DNA of 64,000 nt from Fictibacillus phosphorivorans (GCF_001629705.1 NZ_CP015378.1:1488001-1552000); one strand, 5' to 3'; positions 43,840-53,266 are shown, counted from the stretch's first letter. Notes: generated from the sequence alone by a model not told the origin. Program-made: numbers and translations.

Positions 43840-44799
43840 ATGAAAACTAGACTTACAGAACTATTACATATTAAGTTTCCGATCATTCAAGGAGGACTCG
43901 CATACCTAGCATATTCAGAACTTGCTTCAGCTGTTTCTAACGCTGGTGGTCTTGGTCAGATTACGGCCATGTCATTCCCTGATTCACACGCATTAAAGTC
44001 TGAAATTCAAAAAACAAAAAAATTAACATCTCATCCTTTTGGAGTTAACTTTGCGATCGGACAACATGGAAGACCGTATGAAGACATGCTTGAGGCTGCT
44101 ATAGAAGAAGGGGTTGATGTAATCAGTGTAACAGGAGGGAACCCTGCGCCTGTATTAGATCGGTTAAGAGGTACAGGAATTAAAACATTAGTACTCGTGT
44201 CAAGCGTCAGACAAGCTATGAAAGCCGAACAATTAGGTGCTGATGCAGTAATGGCAGTAGGTCAAGAAGGTGGTGGCCATATCGGGAAAGAGGACACCGG
44301 AACATTTGTATTGATTCCTAGAGTGGTAGAGAATGTTTCAATCCCAGTGATCGCCTCAGGAGGTATAGGGGATGGGAAAGGACTGATGGCCGCACTCGCT
44401 CTTGGGGCAGAAGGAGTTGAGATGGGTACAAGGTTTATCGCTACAGAAGAATGTGTTCACGCACACCCTTTATATAAACAACTTGTTGTTGAAAGTTCAG
44501 AATTAGATACTGTGGTCATTAAGAGGACATTAGGTGCACCTGGCAGAACGCTTCGAACGGATTTCACACTAAAAATTTTAGAAGAAGAAAATAAGGGTGG
44601 TACCTATCAACACTTAAAAGATTATATTAGTGGAGAGGCGAATCAAAAATTAATCTATGAAGGAAGAAGCGACGAAGGATTCGGATGGGCTGGACAAATT
44701 ATTGGAAGGATTAACGATGTGCCTTCAGTAGGAGAGTTATTCAAAAGGATGAGTGCGGAAGCTGAAACCATTAAACAAAGATTAAACAACCTTTTCTAA
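43840..44799 (+). CDS. Nitronate monooxygenase / FabK-like FMN enzyme
   Basis: A 319-residue TIM-barrel FMN protein of the 2-nitropropane dioxygenase family. Visible segments are PIIQGGLAYLA at the start, GQEGGGHIGKEDTG near residue 146 with the usual His, and ASGGIGDGKGLMAALALGAEGVEMGTRF near 176-203, the phosphate-binding loop. Members oxidise nitronates (propionate 3-nitronate) or act as enoyl-ACP reductase II; nitronate oxidation is more likely as no fatty-acid genes surround it. Confidence 0.82.
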   Translation: MKTRLTELLHIKFPIIQGGLAYLAYSELASAVSNAGGLGQITAMSFPDSHALKSEIQKTKKLTSHPFGVNFAIGQHGRPYEDMLEAAIEEGVDVISVTGGNPAPVLDRLRGTGIKTLVLVSSVRQAMKAEQLGADAVMAVGQEGGGHIGKEDTGTFVLIPRVVENVSIPVIASGGIGDGKGLMAALALGAEGVEMGTRFIATEECVHAHPLYKQLVVESSELDTVVIKRTLGAPGRTLRTDFTLKILEEENKGGTYQHLKDYISGEANQKLIYEGRSDEGFGWAGQIIGRINDVPSVGELFKRMSAEAETIKQRLNNLF

Positions 44800-44854
44800 C
44801 ACTTTTCTAACAATGAGGATACATACCCATACATTTCTGTTGTACGGCAATATA

Positions 44855-44902
44855 CTAGTGGTAAGAAGCAGCGAAACTTCTGCTTCCTGCCACTATTTTT
44901 AT
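44855..44902. terminator. Terminator between the NMO gene and yktB
   Basis: TAGTGG and GAAGCAG pair with CTGCTTC and CCACTA with small mismatches, then TTTTTATTT. Confidence 0.75.
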
Positions 44903-45532
44903 TTACAGTTTCTTTCTTAGTTCATATAGAGGTAACAATGTTTTGAACGTTTCATCGATTCGTTCGTACCAATCATTCTCACTCATGGCTGCTGCCTCAT
45001 CTCTATCAATACGAACGCCGCAAAGTAATTCTGCTTTTTTTACTGTGCTAAGACGGGTTGCCATTTCTTCTAGACGATCCTTTTTTACTTCATGATGTGG
45101 AAAGCTATCAGGCTTCATATGATCATCTGACCATACAAAATCATTAGGTATATTCTTCTTGATCTTGTTTAAGTTCTTAAGGATGATCTGTCCGTAAGCA
45201 TCCTTAATGGGTGCTTCGTAGATGAGTGCGAACCACAGAAATACATGCGTTTCCCAAAGTCCTATTTGAAAATGTGGCAACATCTTATAGCCTCTTTTGT
45301 TAGGTGCAAAAGCTACCCAAGTATCTTTTGGAGGATTTACCGTTCTTCTTGCATGTTTTGCAACATGAAAGAACATCTCTTCTCCAGTAAGTGCACTTAG
45401 TTCTTCTGCATATTTATTCCCTAAGGCCTCGAGTTTTGGGCGAATCTGGTTGATGATTTGCTCCATGCGTTCATCAAGACCTTGCGTTCGGAAAACCTTA
45501 AAGTCTGAATCGTTGAATCCGTTAAATGTCAT
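44903..45532 (-). CDS. yktB: YktB, UPF0637 family
   Basis: A 209-residue protein opening MTFNGFNDSDFKVFRTQGLD, matching B. subtilis YktB. Further family segments are AKHARRTVNPPKDTWVAF and QIGLWETHVFLWFALI. The structure of homologues resembles domains of unknown activity; the function is unknown. RBS AGGAGG (within CCTCCT on the plus strand) precedes the ATG. It lies near suhB as in B. subtilis. Confidence 0.9.
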   Translation of the reverse strand: MTFNGFNDSDFKVFRTQGLDERMEQIINQIRPKLEALGNKYAEELSALTGEEMFFHVAKHARRTVNPPKDTWVAFAPNKRGYKMLPHFQIGLWETHVFLWFALIYEAPIKDAYGQIILKNLNKIKKNIPNDFVWSDDHMKPDSFPHHEVKKDRLEEMATRLSTVKKAELLCGVRIDRDEAAAMSENDWYERIDETFKTLLPLYELRKKL

Positions 45533-45698
45533 TTAAAAATCCTCCTGGTCGTCAAGTGCTACAAAGAATTTTAACATATGAAAAGCTTTATAAAAAAATG
45601 TTTGCATTAGATTCCGCAAAGTGCCGTTTCCATATACATGGCTGCTTCATAAAATGAAGAAAAGAAGATAACGAGAAAAGAAAGGATGTGCCGGTAAA

Positions 45699-45887
45699 AT
45701 GAAACAAGTAATGAACACATTGAAAAGAACGGATGCAGAAAGAAGAATTCCAGTATTAAAACTTGAGATTGATTATGAACTAGCTACTTTGTTTGATGCT
45801 TTAAAAGCGAAAGATCAGAAACAGATCAACGAATCAAAGCGTAAGCTCGAACGATTAAGGCTGGAGCTCGTGAGATTAGAAGCATGA
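45699..45887 (+). CDS. Small helical protein, possibly YkzI-like
   Basis: A 62-residue, highly charged all-helical protein (MKQVMNTLKRTDAERRIPVL, later KRKLERLRLELVRLEA). RBS AAGGATG precedes the ATG. The small gene ykzI occupies a similar place near suhB in B. subtilis and this may be it, but I cannot confirm by sequence. Terminated before suhB. Confidence 0.6.
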   Translation: MKQVMNTLKRTDAERRIPVLKLEIDYELATLFDALKAKDQKQINESKRKLERLRLELVRLEA

Positions 45888-45909
45888 TCCAAGCTGATAG
45901 CGGATAACA

Positions 45910-45947
45910 AAAACGAATCCATCATGAACGGATGGTTCGTTTTTTTG
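45910..45947 (+). terminator. Terminator of the 62-residue gene
   Basis: AAACGAA and CCATC pair with GATGG and TTCGTTT, followed by T residues. Confidence 0.8.
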
Positions 45948-45997
45948 TGAAGAGAATGAAATTGACTTATACTATAAGAAAGGTAAGGAGTGAAAAC

Positions 45998-46792
45998 ATG
46001 ACGAACGAAGAATTGATGAGTATTGAGAAACATTTGAAGACATGGACACTTGAAGCCGCACAGCTCTTAAAAGATTCTTTTCAGAACACGTTAACGATTA
46101 CATATAAATCCCATATCGCTGATCTTGTCACCGATATGGATAAGAGTATTGAAAAATTCTTTATAACGAAGATCCAGCAGACTTTTCCAGATCATAAAGT
46201 GCTTGGAGAAGAAGGCTATGGAGATGAGATTAAAGGGAACTCCAAAGGTGTAATATGGATTATCGATCCGATCGATGGCACGACAAACTTTATTCATCAA
46301 CAAGCTAACTTTGCGATCTCAGTTGGAATTTATGAAGATGGTATTGGGAAATTAGGACTGATTTACGATGTGGAGGGAAGTAACCTTTATTTTGCTAAAG
46401 AAGGTGAAGGTGCTTATTTAAATGGAAAGAAATTACCGAGATTAGAGGAAGTAACATTATCAGAATCTGTTGTTGGAGTTAATGCTACTTGGGTTAGTCC
46501 GAACAGACGCATCAATCATGAGCATGTACAGCAGATCATCAGAAAATCTAGAGGGAGTCGATCATATGGATCTGCTGCGATCGAACTCGCTTATGTTGCA
46601 TCGGGTAGACTAGATGCCTATATGACTCTCCGACTTTCACCGTGGGATTTTGCTGCGGGTTTGATCCTTTTGAATGAGGTCGGTGCTATCGTAAGCCGAA
46701 CGGACGGTGAACCTGTTCAACTTCTCGAACAAAATAGCATTCTGGCTGCAAAGCCTGGCTTGCATAAAGAAATGTTAGACCACTTAATATAA
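45998..46792 (+). CDS. suhB: Inositol-1-monophosphatase family protein (SuhB/YktC)
   Basis: A 264-residue Mg-dependent phosphatase. The ATG at 45998 follows AAGGAGTG; the longer in-frame start upstream has no ribosome site. Metal-binding motifs are GEEGYG near residue 68, WIIDPIDGTTNF near 86-97 and SPWDFAAG near 212. It removes phosphate from inositol phosphate or related sugar phosphates such as NADP in YktC relatives. Single gene with terminators on both sides. Confidence 0.9.
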   Translation: MTNEELMSIEKHLKTWTLEAAQLLKDSFQNTLTITYKSHIADLVTDMDKSIEKFFITKIQQTFPDHKVLGEEGYGDEIKGNSKGVIWIIDPIDGTTNFIHQQANFAISVGIYEDGIGKLGLIYDVEGSNLYFAKEGEGAYLNGKKLPRLEEVTLSESVVGVNATWVSPNRRINHEHVQQIIRKSRGSRSYGSAAIELAYVASGRLDAYMTLRLSPWDFAAGLILLNEVGAIVSRTDGEPVQLLEQNSILAAKPGLHKEMLDHLI

Positions 46793-46801
46793 AACATAGA
46801 A

Positions 46802-46834
46802 AAAAGAGAACGTTCGATTATGAACGTTCTCTTT
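46802..46834. terminator. Bidirectional terminator between suhB and ylaF
   Basis: AAAGAGAACGTTC pairs with GAACGTTCTCTTT around GATTAT. The last codons of ylaF lie within it. Confidence 0.85.
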
Positions 46835-46988
46835 GCTTCTTTTTAAGAGTAAAACCATATCCCATAAGTACAAATACAGAAACGATCGATATTAGAAAGA
46901 TCAACCAGCTCTTTTCACCAATTGCAATACCTATGCCGCATATGGAGAATGCCGTTAATAGAGCTATAAAAAAGAAAATGATATTCAT
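46818..46988 (-). CDS. ylaF: YlaF, DUF5325 family membrane protein
   Basis: A 56-residue protein from the ATG at 46988, after GGAGG. Two hydrophobic helices lie at residues 2-20 and 26-44, with a basic KKKQRERS end that should be cytoplasmic. It matches YlaF by size, topology and position just upstream of, and divergent from, typA. Function unknown. Confidence 0.82.
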   Translation of the reverse strand: MNIIFFFIALLTAFSICGIGIAIGEKSWLIFLISIVSVFVLMGYGFTLKKKQRERS

Positions 46989-47073
46989 GATGACCTCCAA
47001 AGCCAAAAACTTGTCTATACTGTATTAAGTGTACCGAATTTACATAAAAAGAAAAAGCCTTTCTGTAAATTTG

Positions 47074-47082
47074 TGATATAAT
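47074..47082 (+). promoter_or_regulatory. Extended -10 promoter of typA
   Basis: TGATATAAT: TG, one base, then a perfect TATAAT at 47077-47082. No good -35 is present, which is common for extended -10 promoters. It starts about 60 bases before the typA start. Confidence 0.55.
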
Positions 47083-47140
47083 AGTCGAGTTGAACAAAAA
47101 ATGATAAGAAAAAGAGATAGGATATAAGGAGAGAATACAT

Positions 47141-48976
47141 TTGAATAGAAGAGATGATTTACGCAATATAGCAATTATCGCCCACGTTGACCATGGTAAA
47201 ACGACATTGGTGGACAAATTATTACATCAGTCAGGAACTTTCCGTGACAACGAACAAGTTAATGAACGTGCTATGGATTCCAATGCTCTAGAACGCGAAC
47301 GTGGAATTACAATTCTAGCTAAAAATACAGCAATTAATTATAACGAGAAACGCATCAATATCATGGACACTCCAGGACATGCCGATTTCGGTGGTGAAGT
47401 GGAACGTATCATGAAAATGGTTGATGGTGTTCTACTTGTTGTCGATGCATATGAAGGTTGTATGCCTCAAACGCGCTTCGTTTTGAAAAAAGCGCTAGAG
47501 CAAAAGTTAACACCAATCGTAGTTGTAAACAAAATTGACCGTGATTTTGCACGCCCTGAAGAAGTAGTAGATGAAGTAATCGATCTATTCATTGAACTAG
47601 GTGCTGAAGAAGATCAATTAGAATTCCCAGTTGTTTATGCATCTGCACTTAAAGGGACTGCTTCAATGGATCCAAGCAAGCAAGATGAAGATATGACAGC
47701 TTTACTTGATACAATCATCGATACTATTCCAGCTCCAGTTGATAACAGTGCTGATCCACTACAGTTCCAAGTTACAATGCTTGATTACAACGACTATCTT
47801 GGCCGTATTGGTATTGGTCGTGTATTCCGTGGAACGATCAAAGTAGGTCAAGCCGTTTCACTAATGAAGCTTGATGGATCCGTGAAAAAGTTCCGTGTTA
47901 CAAAACTTTTTGGTTTCTTAGGATTAAAGCGTATCGAGATCAACGAAGCAAAAGCGGGAGACTTAATCGCCGTTTCTGGAATGGAAGAGATCAACGTTGG
48001 AGAAACAGTATGTCCTGAAGGTCAAGAAGAAGCGCTTCCTGTTCTTCGTATCGATGAACCAACGTTGAAGATGACTTTCTTAGTTAACAACTCACCTTTC
48101 GCTGGTCGTGAAGGAAAATATGTAACAAGCCGTAAAATTGAAGAGCGTTTGATGTCTGAGCTTGAAACAGACGTAAGTCTTCGTGTTGAAAACACAGATT
48201 CTCCAGATGTTTGGACAGTATCTGGTCGTGGTGAGCTTCATCTTTCAATCTTGATTGAAAATCTTCGCCGTGAAGGATTCGAACTTCAAGTATCAAAACC
48301 TGAAGTAATCGTTCGTGAAATCGATGGCGTAAAATGTGAGCCAGTTGAACATGTTCAAATTGACATTCCTGAAGAGTATACAGGTGCAATCATGGAATCA
48401 TTAGGAGACCGTAAAGGTGAAATGAAGAACATGGTGAACAATGGTTCCGGGCAAGTACGTCTTGAATTCATGGTACCTGCTCGTGGTTTGATCGGTTACA
48501 CAACTGAATTCTTAACACAAACACGTGGATACGGAATCTTAAATCACACGTTCGACAGCTATCAGCCGATGGTTGCTGGTAACGTTGGTGGACGTCGCCA
48601 AGGTGTACTCGTTTCAATGGAAAACGGTAAAGCTTCTCAATACGGAATCATGGGTGTTGAAGACCGTGGTACGATCTTCATTGAGCCAGGAACTGAAGTA
48701 TACATGGGTATGATCGTTGGGGAACACACTCGTGAGAACGATATTACAGTTAACATCGTTAAAGTAAAGCAGATGACTAACATGCGTTCTGCAAACAAAG
48801 ACCAAACAGTAAGCATGAAGAAGCCTCGTATCATGTCACTAGAAGAAGCATTAGAATACTTGAACGATGACGAGTATTGCGAAGTAACACCTGAAAGCAT
48901 TCGTCTTCGTAAAAAAGTGCTTGATAAGAACGAGCGTGAAAGAGTAGAAAAGAAAAAGAAACTTGCTCAAGGCTAA
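47141..48976 (+). CDS. typA: Translational GTPase TypA/BipA
   Basis: A 611-residue ribosome-associated GTPase of the EF-G family. AHVDHGKTT at residues 14-22 is the P-loop, RGITI switch I, DTPGH near 76-80, and NKID near 130. The C-terminal BipA domain ends in a Lys-rich tail. It is needed for ribosome assembly and growth in the cold in other bacteria. The TTG start follows AAGGAGAG. ylaH lies downstream with a gap of about 35 bases. Confidence 0.95.
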   Translation: MNRRDDLRNIAIIAHVDHGKTTLVDKLLHQSGTFRDNEQVNERAMDSNALERERGITILAKNTAINYNEKRINIMDTPGHADFGGEVERIMKMVDGVLLVVDAYEGCMPQTRFVLKKALEQKLTPIVVVNKIDRDFARPEEVVDEVIDLFIELGAEEDQLEFPVVYASALKGTASMDPSKQDEDMTALLDTIIDTIPAPVDNSADPLQFQVTMLDYNDYLGRIGIGRVFRGTIKVGQAVSLMKLDGSVKKFRVTKLFGFLGLKRIEINEAKAGDLIAVSGMEEINVGETVCPEGQEEALPVLRIDEPTLKMTFLVNNSPFAGREGKYVTSRKIEERLMSELETDVSLRVENTDSPDVWTVSGRGELHLSILIENLRREGFELQVSKPEVIVREIDGVKCEPVEHVQIDIPEEYTGAIMESLGDRKGEMKNMVNNGSGQVRLEFMVPARGLIGYTTEFLTQTRGYGILNHTFDSYQPMVAGNVGGRRQGVLVSMENGKASQYGIMGVEDRGTIFIEPGTEVYMGMIVGEHTRENDITVNIVKVKQMTNMRSANKDQTVSMKKPRIMSLEEALEYLNDDEYCEVTPESIRLRKKVLDKNERERVEKKKKLAQG

Positions 48977-49012
48977 ACGTATTTCTTAACAAAACGATCG
49001 GGAGTGGGAATC

Positions 49013-49339
49013 GTGGAGGAACAAGAAATCATGAAAGCGACAGGGGAAGATTCATCCTCCATGGCATTGTTGCTAGGGATTGAGAACGACCCTGTCAGAG
49101 CTTTTCTGCTGTTATATCTCATCATAACAGTGTTAAGCATCATAGTTTTTAAGTTAGGATTTGCAAAAAAACTACCGCCGTTAAAAGCGGTAGTGATTTA
49201 TTTATTTTTGATCATCGGATGTTTGCCACTAGCATTTTTCGGCATCGGACTGCCGGTTGCTGAAGGTTTGATGGTAGCTGCACTCATCTTGATCATCTAT
49301 AAAGTCCGGCTTCATCAGAGCAAGAAAGAAAAAGGCTGA
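49013..49339 (+). CDS. ylaH: YlaH-like membrane protein
   Basis: A 108-residue protein. The GTG at 49013 follows GGGAGTGG; a GTG at 49004 or ATG at 49031 are also possible. Three hydrophobic helices lie after an acidic N-terminus (residues about 26-48, 58-72, 77-96), ending with HQSKKEKG. Size, topology and location directly after typA match YlaH. Function unknown. Confidence 0.78.
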   Translation: MEEQEIMKATGEDSSSMALLLGIENDPVRAFLLLYLIITVLSIIVFKLGFAKKLPPLKAVVIYLFLIIGCLPLAFFGIGLPVAEGLMVAALILIIYKVRLHQSKKEKG

Positions 49340-49353
49340 TAGGGGGTTCTGTT

Positions 49354-49632
49354 ATGCAACTTGTTGACGCTCTATCCAATTGGTTGAGCATTAGGAAAGT
49401 ACATGATGAAAGACCCAACGACCTAGCAGCAAAGGAGACTTTTGAATTTTTTACTGAGATTCTTACAGAAGATCATCATGTGAACATCATTGCTGTTACG
49501 ACTTCAGGTCCTTACTATGAAGTAAAGTATGAAGTGAACGGCATAGAAAGCTCGGAAAAGTTTTTTATAGACAGTATTGATGCTTTATACGAAGGAATTC
49601 AAAGTGAACCAAGATTTAACGAGGAGTGCTGA
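49354..49632 (+). CDS. Hypothetical protein, 92 residues
   Basis: An ATG at 49354 with AGGGGG upstream. The peptide has a helix-rich first half (MQLVDALSNWLSIRKVHDER) and a strand-rich second half (YYEVKYEVNGIESSEKFF). It is 14 bases after ylaH and so probably in the same transcript. I recognise no family. A terminator overlaps its end. Confidence 0.6.
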   Translation: MQLVDALSNWLSIRKVHDERPNDLAAKETFEFFTEILTEDHHVNIIAVTTSGPYYEVKYEVNGIESSEKFFIDSIDALYEGIQSEPRFNEEC

Positions 49633-49653
49633 TTAATCAGTACTCCTTTTTTT
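49622..49653. terminator. Bidirectional terminator
   Basis: GGAGT and CTGATT pair with AATCAG and ACTCC, then seven T residues. It overlaps the stop codons of both convergent genes. Confidence 0.8.
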
Positions 49654-50079
49654 ATTAAGTTGAGCTACGAAATATGCAATGATGATCGCGAAGAGTATAT
49701 GGCCGAGTAACCAAAGTAAGAATGGTAACGTTATTGAGTCTGAAAAAGGTTTTTCCACAGCTAGGTGGTAAAGGGGGAAAAAGGTGAACGACATGACTCC
49801 ATTGATGACTAAAGAGATCTGATAAGGGTGATTATAGATTTTGCAAAGTACATCTACAACTGCGATAAGAATAATCGCGATGATAATATGAAGACTGAAC
49901 TGAAAGGGTTCATTATAGATAATGGAATCGGGAAGAGGCAGAAAATCAATATTTAATAAAAATGTGTAAAGTTTCATTTCAAATAGTACTTCTGGAATGT
50001 AAAAAAAACAAGCCAGCAGAACGCCGGCGATGGTACCATATAAAATCCATGAAATAATCCTTTTGTTATTACCAATCAT
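49633..50079 (-). CDS. Membrane protein, unknown, translationally coupled to ylaI
   Basis: A 148-residue protein with four or five hydrophobic helices (about residues 8-28, 50-75, 83-105, 120-142) and a basic C-terminus. The ATG at 50079 overlaps the end of ylaI by 11 bases in another frame and has only a weak ribosome site, so translation probably depends on ylaI. A GTG at 50127 gives a longer frame but would lie deep in ylaI. I recognise no family. Confidence 0.62.
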   Translation of the reverse strand: MIGNNKRIISWILYGTIAGVLLACFFYIPEVLFEMKLYTFLLNIDFLPLPDSIIYNEPFQFSLHIIIAIILIAVVDVLCKIYNHPYQISLVINGVMSFTFFPLYHLAVEKPFSDSITLPFLLWLLGHILFAIIIAYFVAQLNKKRSTD

Positions 50080-50269
50080 TGTTTGTATCCGGACTTCGAT
50101 ATAATGTGAAATTCCCGGTAGCTTCACGCTCCGCGGTTTTTCGCGTTATGCGTTCTCTGCAAGATTCGCACATGAACGTGTGTATAGGACGGTTTCTTAA
50201 TTTTTTTGCAAGGGAGCATTCATTTTCAATAACTTCAATATTATCGCATAATACGCATTTTACACGCAT
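50069..50269 (-). CDS. ylaI: YlaI, small zinc-ribbon-like protein (DUF2197)
   Basis: A 66-residue protein with two Cys pairs: CVLC at residues 5-8 and CESC at about 34-37, separated by KKLRNRPIHTFM, the YlaI/DUF2197 signature. It probably binds one zinc ion. RBS AGAGGTGA. In B. subtilis it lies in the same typA-ylaH-ylaI-ylaJ order. Function unknown. Confidence 0.87.
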   Translation of the reverse strand: MRVKCVLCDNIEVIENECSLAKKLRNRPIHTFMCESCRERITRKTAEREATGNFTLYRSPDTNNDW

Positions 50270-50595
50270 TGTATTTCACCTCTTTCAACCAGTATACCAT
50301 AAAGAAATTGGAAAATTAAATGAACGATGCTTGGGCTGCGAGTAGAAAGTAATATAAGAGAAAGTTTTTAAGAAAATGCAGTGTGCGTAATTTCCAGGGA
50401 AACAAAATGAACGGATTGTCTTTTGGTAGCGAACACACATCGTTTGATACGAGGTAAATTGTATTTTATTCGAAGAAAGATGCCATAATTACGCGGTAAT
50501 TCAAATTAATTACGAGTAGAAAATTTTTATCCGATTTTCGACGTATAAAAAGACTCATGAGCTCAGGCATCATGAGTCTTTTCCATTCTGAAAAA
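50270..50595. other. 326-base gap between ylaI and ylaJ
   Basis: No credible gene. It holds the ylaJ terminator (50546-50583) and an AT-rich site with three AATTAC half-sites: AATTAC-GCG-GTAATT at 50487-50501 and AATTAC at 50507-50512. A further GTAATT lies near 50387. The ylaI promoter should be here but no convincing pair was found. Confidence 0.5.
50546..50583. terminator. Terminator of ylaJ
   Basis: AAAAGACTCATGA pairs with TCATGAGTCTTTT around GCTCAGGCA; A and T runs flank it. Confidence 0.88.
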
Positions 50596-51225
50596 TCACG
50601 TTTCATTTAATCGTTGAGGCTGATTCTTATCTGATTTTTCTTGTTTTTGCTGCTGATTTTTAAGCTCTTGTTGTTCTCTTTTTGATAATTGGCTATCGTT
50701 CGTTTCCGTTGGGGAAGGCTTTTTGGTCTGAATGCTGTGAGGCACTTGTGGCATTAATCTTCCAACGATCCCTGCTAGCTCTTTCATGATTCCGCCGATC
50801 GGATGACCTTGGCGGATTTGTTTACCCATCTGACGTAGTCTTTCTACTGTATCAGGGTCAGCTGTAACGAGAGCATTCTTTCCGTTAGGGTCATTCTTTA
50901 AGGATTCGGCAACCGAATATTTGATAGATCCTACTTTTGAATTATCTAGCTTGCGATCTACATCTATTCCCACGACAGCATATGGACCTAATACAACAGC
51001 TGTTGCATCTTCTACACCTGGAATACCAGTAGCTAATCCTACTAGGTGCCTTGATATCTCTTGTGAACCTTTTGGCTGGTGAGGTTTTTTGCTGTTTGCC
51101 GTTTGATTTACTTTTGTAAGCCTAGGAGCATTTTGGTCATTCTGAGCGTTATCCTTATTATTGTTCATGCAGCCAAACAGTACGAATATAGCACTAAGAA
51201 CGGCTACGATACGAAAAATTTTCAA
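50596..51225 (-). CDS. ylaJ: Sporulation lipoprotein YlaJ (YhcN/YlaJ family)
   Basis: A 209-residue lipoprotein. The signal is MKIFRIVAVLSAIFVLFGC with the lipidated Cys at residue 19. The YhcN/YlaJ domain covers about 55-150 (GIPGVEDATAVVLGPYAVVGID, AESLKNDPNGKNALVTADPDT). A Gln/Lys-rich disordered tail follows (about 165-209). Relatives are spore membrane proteins linked to germination or spore formation. The opposite-strand PhoH gene starts 140 bases away. Confidence 0.9.
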   Translation of the reverse strand: MKIFRIVAVLSAIFVLFGCMNNNKDNAQNDQNAPRLTKVNQTANSKKPHQPKGSQEISRHLVGLATGIPGVEDATAVVLGPYAVVGIDVDRKLDNSKVGSIKYSVAESLKNDPNGKNALVTADPDTVERLRQMGKQIRQGHPIGGIMKELAGIVGRLMPQVPHSIQTKKPSPTETNDSQLSKREQQELKNQQQKQEKSDKNQPQRLNET

Positions 51226-51367
51226 TGAAATTCATCCTTCCAGTTCCTTTTTCGTTATTTTTTGTACATTCTTCTAACTTTATTCCTTTGTACATACATT
51301 TTTAATAGGCAGTCCCTAAACACTTTTCATTTAATGATTTTAAGTACACATTAAGTCAGGAGGCTGA

Positions 51368-52702
51368 ATGTTGAATAAACGATACGTCCTAGATACGAAC
51401 GTACTGTTGCAGGATCCTTACTCCATACAATCTTTTGGAGATAGTGAAGTAATTATTCCTGCAGTCGTGTTAGAAGAAGTAGATTCAAAAAAACGTTACA
51501 TGGACGAAATTGGAAGAAACGCACGCGAGGTTTCTCGTCTGATCGATAGAGTCAGACAAAAAGGACAACTGCATAAAGGGGTTCCTCTTGAAAATGGTGG
51601 AACGCTTCGAGTTGAACTCAATCATAAAAGCTTCAAAAGGCTTCAAGAAACTTTTGTTGAACAGACAAATGATAACCGAATATTAGCTGTAACCTTGAAT
51701 CTTCAACAAGAAGAAGAAGAAAAGAAAAGTGGCATCAAAGTAATTCTGGTATCAAAAGATGTGCTTGTTCGAGTAAAAGCTGATGCGCTTGGTATAGAAG
51801 CAGAAGATTTTCTGAGCGATCGAGTAATAGATAAGAATGATCAAACCTACACCGGATACAAAGAAATATATGTACAAGGTGATCTGCTGAATAAATTTTA
51901 CGAAAAAAATGAACTTCAACTGATCGAGTTGACAGGCCATTCGTTCCATCCACATCAATTTGTAATTCTAAAAGATGTGTTCAGGTCATCTGTCTCTGCT
52001 CTTGGAAAAGTAGATGAACACGGTAAGACGCTCAAGCCGCTTCGTTATGATTCAGAACAGATATGGGGAATTCGGGCAAGAAATGTTCAGCAAAAGATGG
52101 CGTTTGAATTACTTCTACGCAAAGACTTGCCACTCGTGACTTTAATCGGTAAAGCAGGAACAGGAAAAACACTGATTACCCTCGCTGCAGCACTGCTTCA
52201 AACAGAAGACTTAAAAGATTATATAAAGCTCTTTATCGCTCGGCCAATCGTTCCGGTGGGAAAAGATATCGGATATTTACCAGGGGAAAAGGAAGAAAAA
52301 TTAAAACCGTGGATGCAACCAGTCTATGACAACTTAGAATATTTATTTAATACAAAAAAATCCGGGGAACTTGAAAAGATCCTAGCTGGCATCGGTTCTA
52401 TTCATGTTGAAGCCTTGACGTATATCAGAGGAAGAAGTCTGCCAGATCAGTTCATTATCATTGATGAAGCACAAAATTTAACGAAACATGAAGTGAAGAC
52501 TATATTGACCCGTGTAGGAGAAGGTAGTAAGATCGTTCTCTTAGGAGATCCCCAACAGATCGATCATCCTTATCTTGATGAGTTTACGAACGGATTAACG
52601 TATGTGGTAGAGAAGTTTAAAGATCAAGCGTTGAGTGGGCATGTTCGTTTAGAAAAAGGTGAACGTTCATCTCTGGCCCAGATTGCTGCGGATCTATTAT
52701 AA
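51368..52702 (+). CDS. ylaK: PhoH family protein with PIN domain (YlaK)
   Basis: A 444-residue fusion. The PIN nuclease-like domain covers about 1-150 (YVLDTNVLLQDP with the first acidic residues, VVLEEVDSKK). The PhoH ATPase domain covers about 230-444, with the Walker A GKAGTGKT near residue 262 and the Walker B IIIDEAQNLT near 373. PhoH2-type fusions act as RNA helicase/ribonuclease toxins in mycobacteria; here there is no antitoxin gene next to it. RBS CAGGAGGC. Same place as in B. subtilis. Confidence 0.9.
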   Translation: MLNKRYVLDTNVLLQDPYSIQSFGDSEVIIPAVVLEEVDSKKRYMDEIGRNAREVSRLIDRVRQKGQLHKGVPLENGGTLRVELNHKSFKRLQETFVEQTNDNRILAVTLNLQQEEEEKKSGIKVILVSKDVLVRVKADALGIEAEDFLSDRVIDKNDQTYTGYKEIYVQGDLLNKFYEKNELQLIELTGHSFHPHQFVILKDVFRSSVSALGKVDEHGKTLKPLRYDSEQIWGIRARNVQQKMAFELLLRKDLPLVTLIGKAGTGKTLITLAAALLQTEDLKDYIKLFIARPIVPVGKDIGYLPGEKEEKLKPWMQPVYDNLEYLFNTKKSGELEKILAGIGSIHVEALTYIRGRSLPDQFIIIDEAQNLTKHEVKTILTRVGEGSKIVLLGDPQQIDHPYLDEFTNGLTYVVEKFKDQALSGHVRLEKGERSSLAQIAADLL

Positions 52703-52725
52703 ATAGTGTGATGAAGAATAAGTAA

Positions 52726-52756
52726 AAAAAGACAGCCCATATATGAGCTGTCTAAT
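52726..52756 (-). terminator. Terminator of ylaL
   Basis: AGACAGC pairs with GCTGTCT, and on the minus strand a run of seven T residues follows. It may also slow the opposing ylaK transcript. Confidence 0.7.
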
Positions 52757-52762
52757 TTTGAA

Positions 52763-53266
52763 TTAGAGAATCGTTACGGCAGAAATGTGTTTGATCGGAT
52801 TTTCTTTGTTACGACCATCGCCGAAATAGAAATGAACAGGACCGTCGTCTTTGAGCGGTTTTCCATTATTCGAAAAAGCAAAGTAGCCGTTTTGAGCTTC
52901 TTCAAGTGTGATCTCAACGCTACCGTCCCCTGACTCAATCCTCACTTTTTCTGCGTCAGGGTGCGGTTGTGCATTATAGATAAAATAAGAAAGAGAAATA
53001 GCGAACGAACTTGTTAACAGTGTTTCTTTTAATGTGGTCTTAGAGCTTTGTTTCTTTTGTTCTGATGGAGGGACAGCACCTTCTTGTAGTTCACGATCCC
53101 AGTGTGCAGACACTTCTTTTAAGTACTTTTCTTGCTCGTTTTCCTTCGATTTATCTAAATCGAACAATGTGTGTAAATCCTCTTTTCTATCATCAAAAAT
53201 CCATACACCTGGATCTAATGTAAGGGGATAGTTTACTTTTCCGTTTAATGCAACGATGAATTCCAT
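52763..53266 (-). CDS. ylaL: YlaL-like protein
   Basis: A 167-residue protein with a short folded start (MEFIVALNGKVNYPLTLDPG, VWIFDDRKEDLHTLFD), a charged middle (about 45-75) and a strand-rich C-terminal half (IESGDGSVEITLEEAQNGYF). No signal peptide or clear membrane helix, though ETLLTSSFAISLSYFI is hydrophobic. RBS GGAGGTTT. The name rests on its place between ylaK and ylaN and a remembered likeness to YlaL; function unknown. Confidence 0.68.
   Translation of the reverse strand: MEFIVALNGKVNYPLTLDPGVWIFDDRKEDLHTLFDLDKSKENEQEKYLKEVSAHWDRELQEGAVPPSEQKKQSSKTTLKETLLTSSFAISLSYFIYNAQPHPDAEKVRIESGDGSVEITLEEAQNGYFAFSNNGKPLKDDGPVHFYFGDGRNKENPIKHISAVTIL

Noticed and set aside
51368..52702. Toxin-antitoxin module around the PIN-PhoH protein
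   Set aside because: No small antitoxin gene lies upstream; the gene matches the chromosomal YlaK locus.
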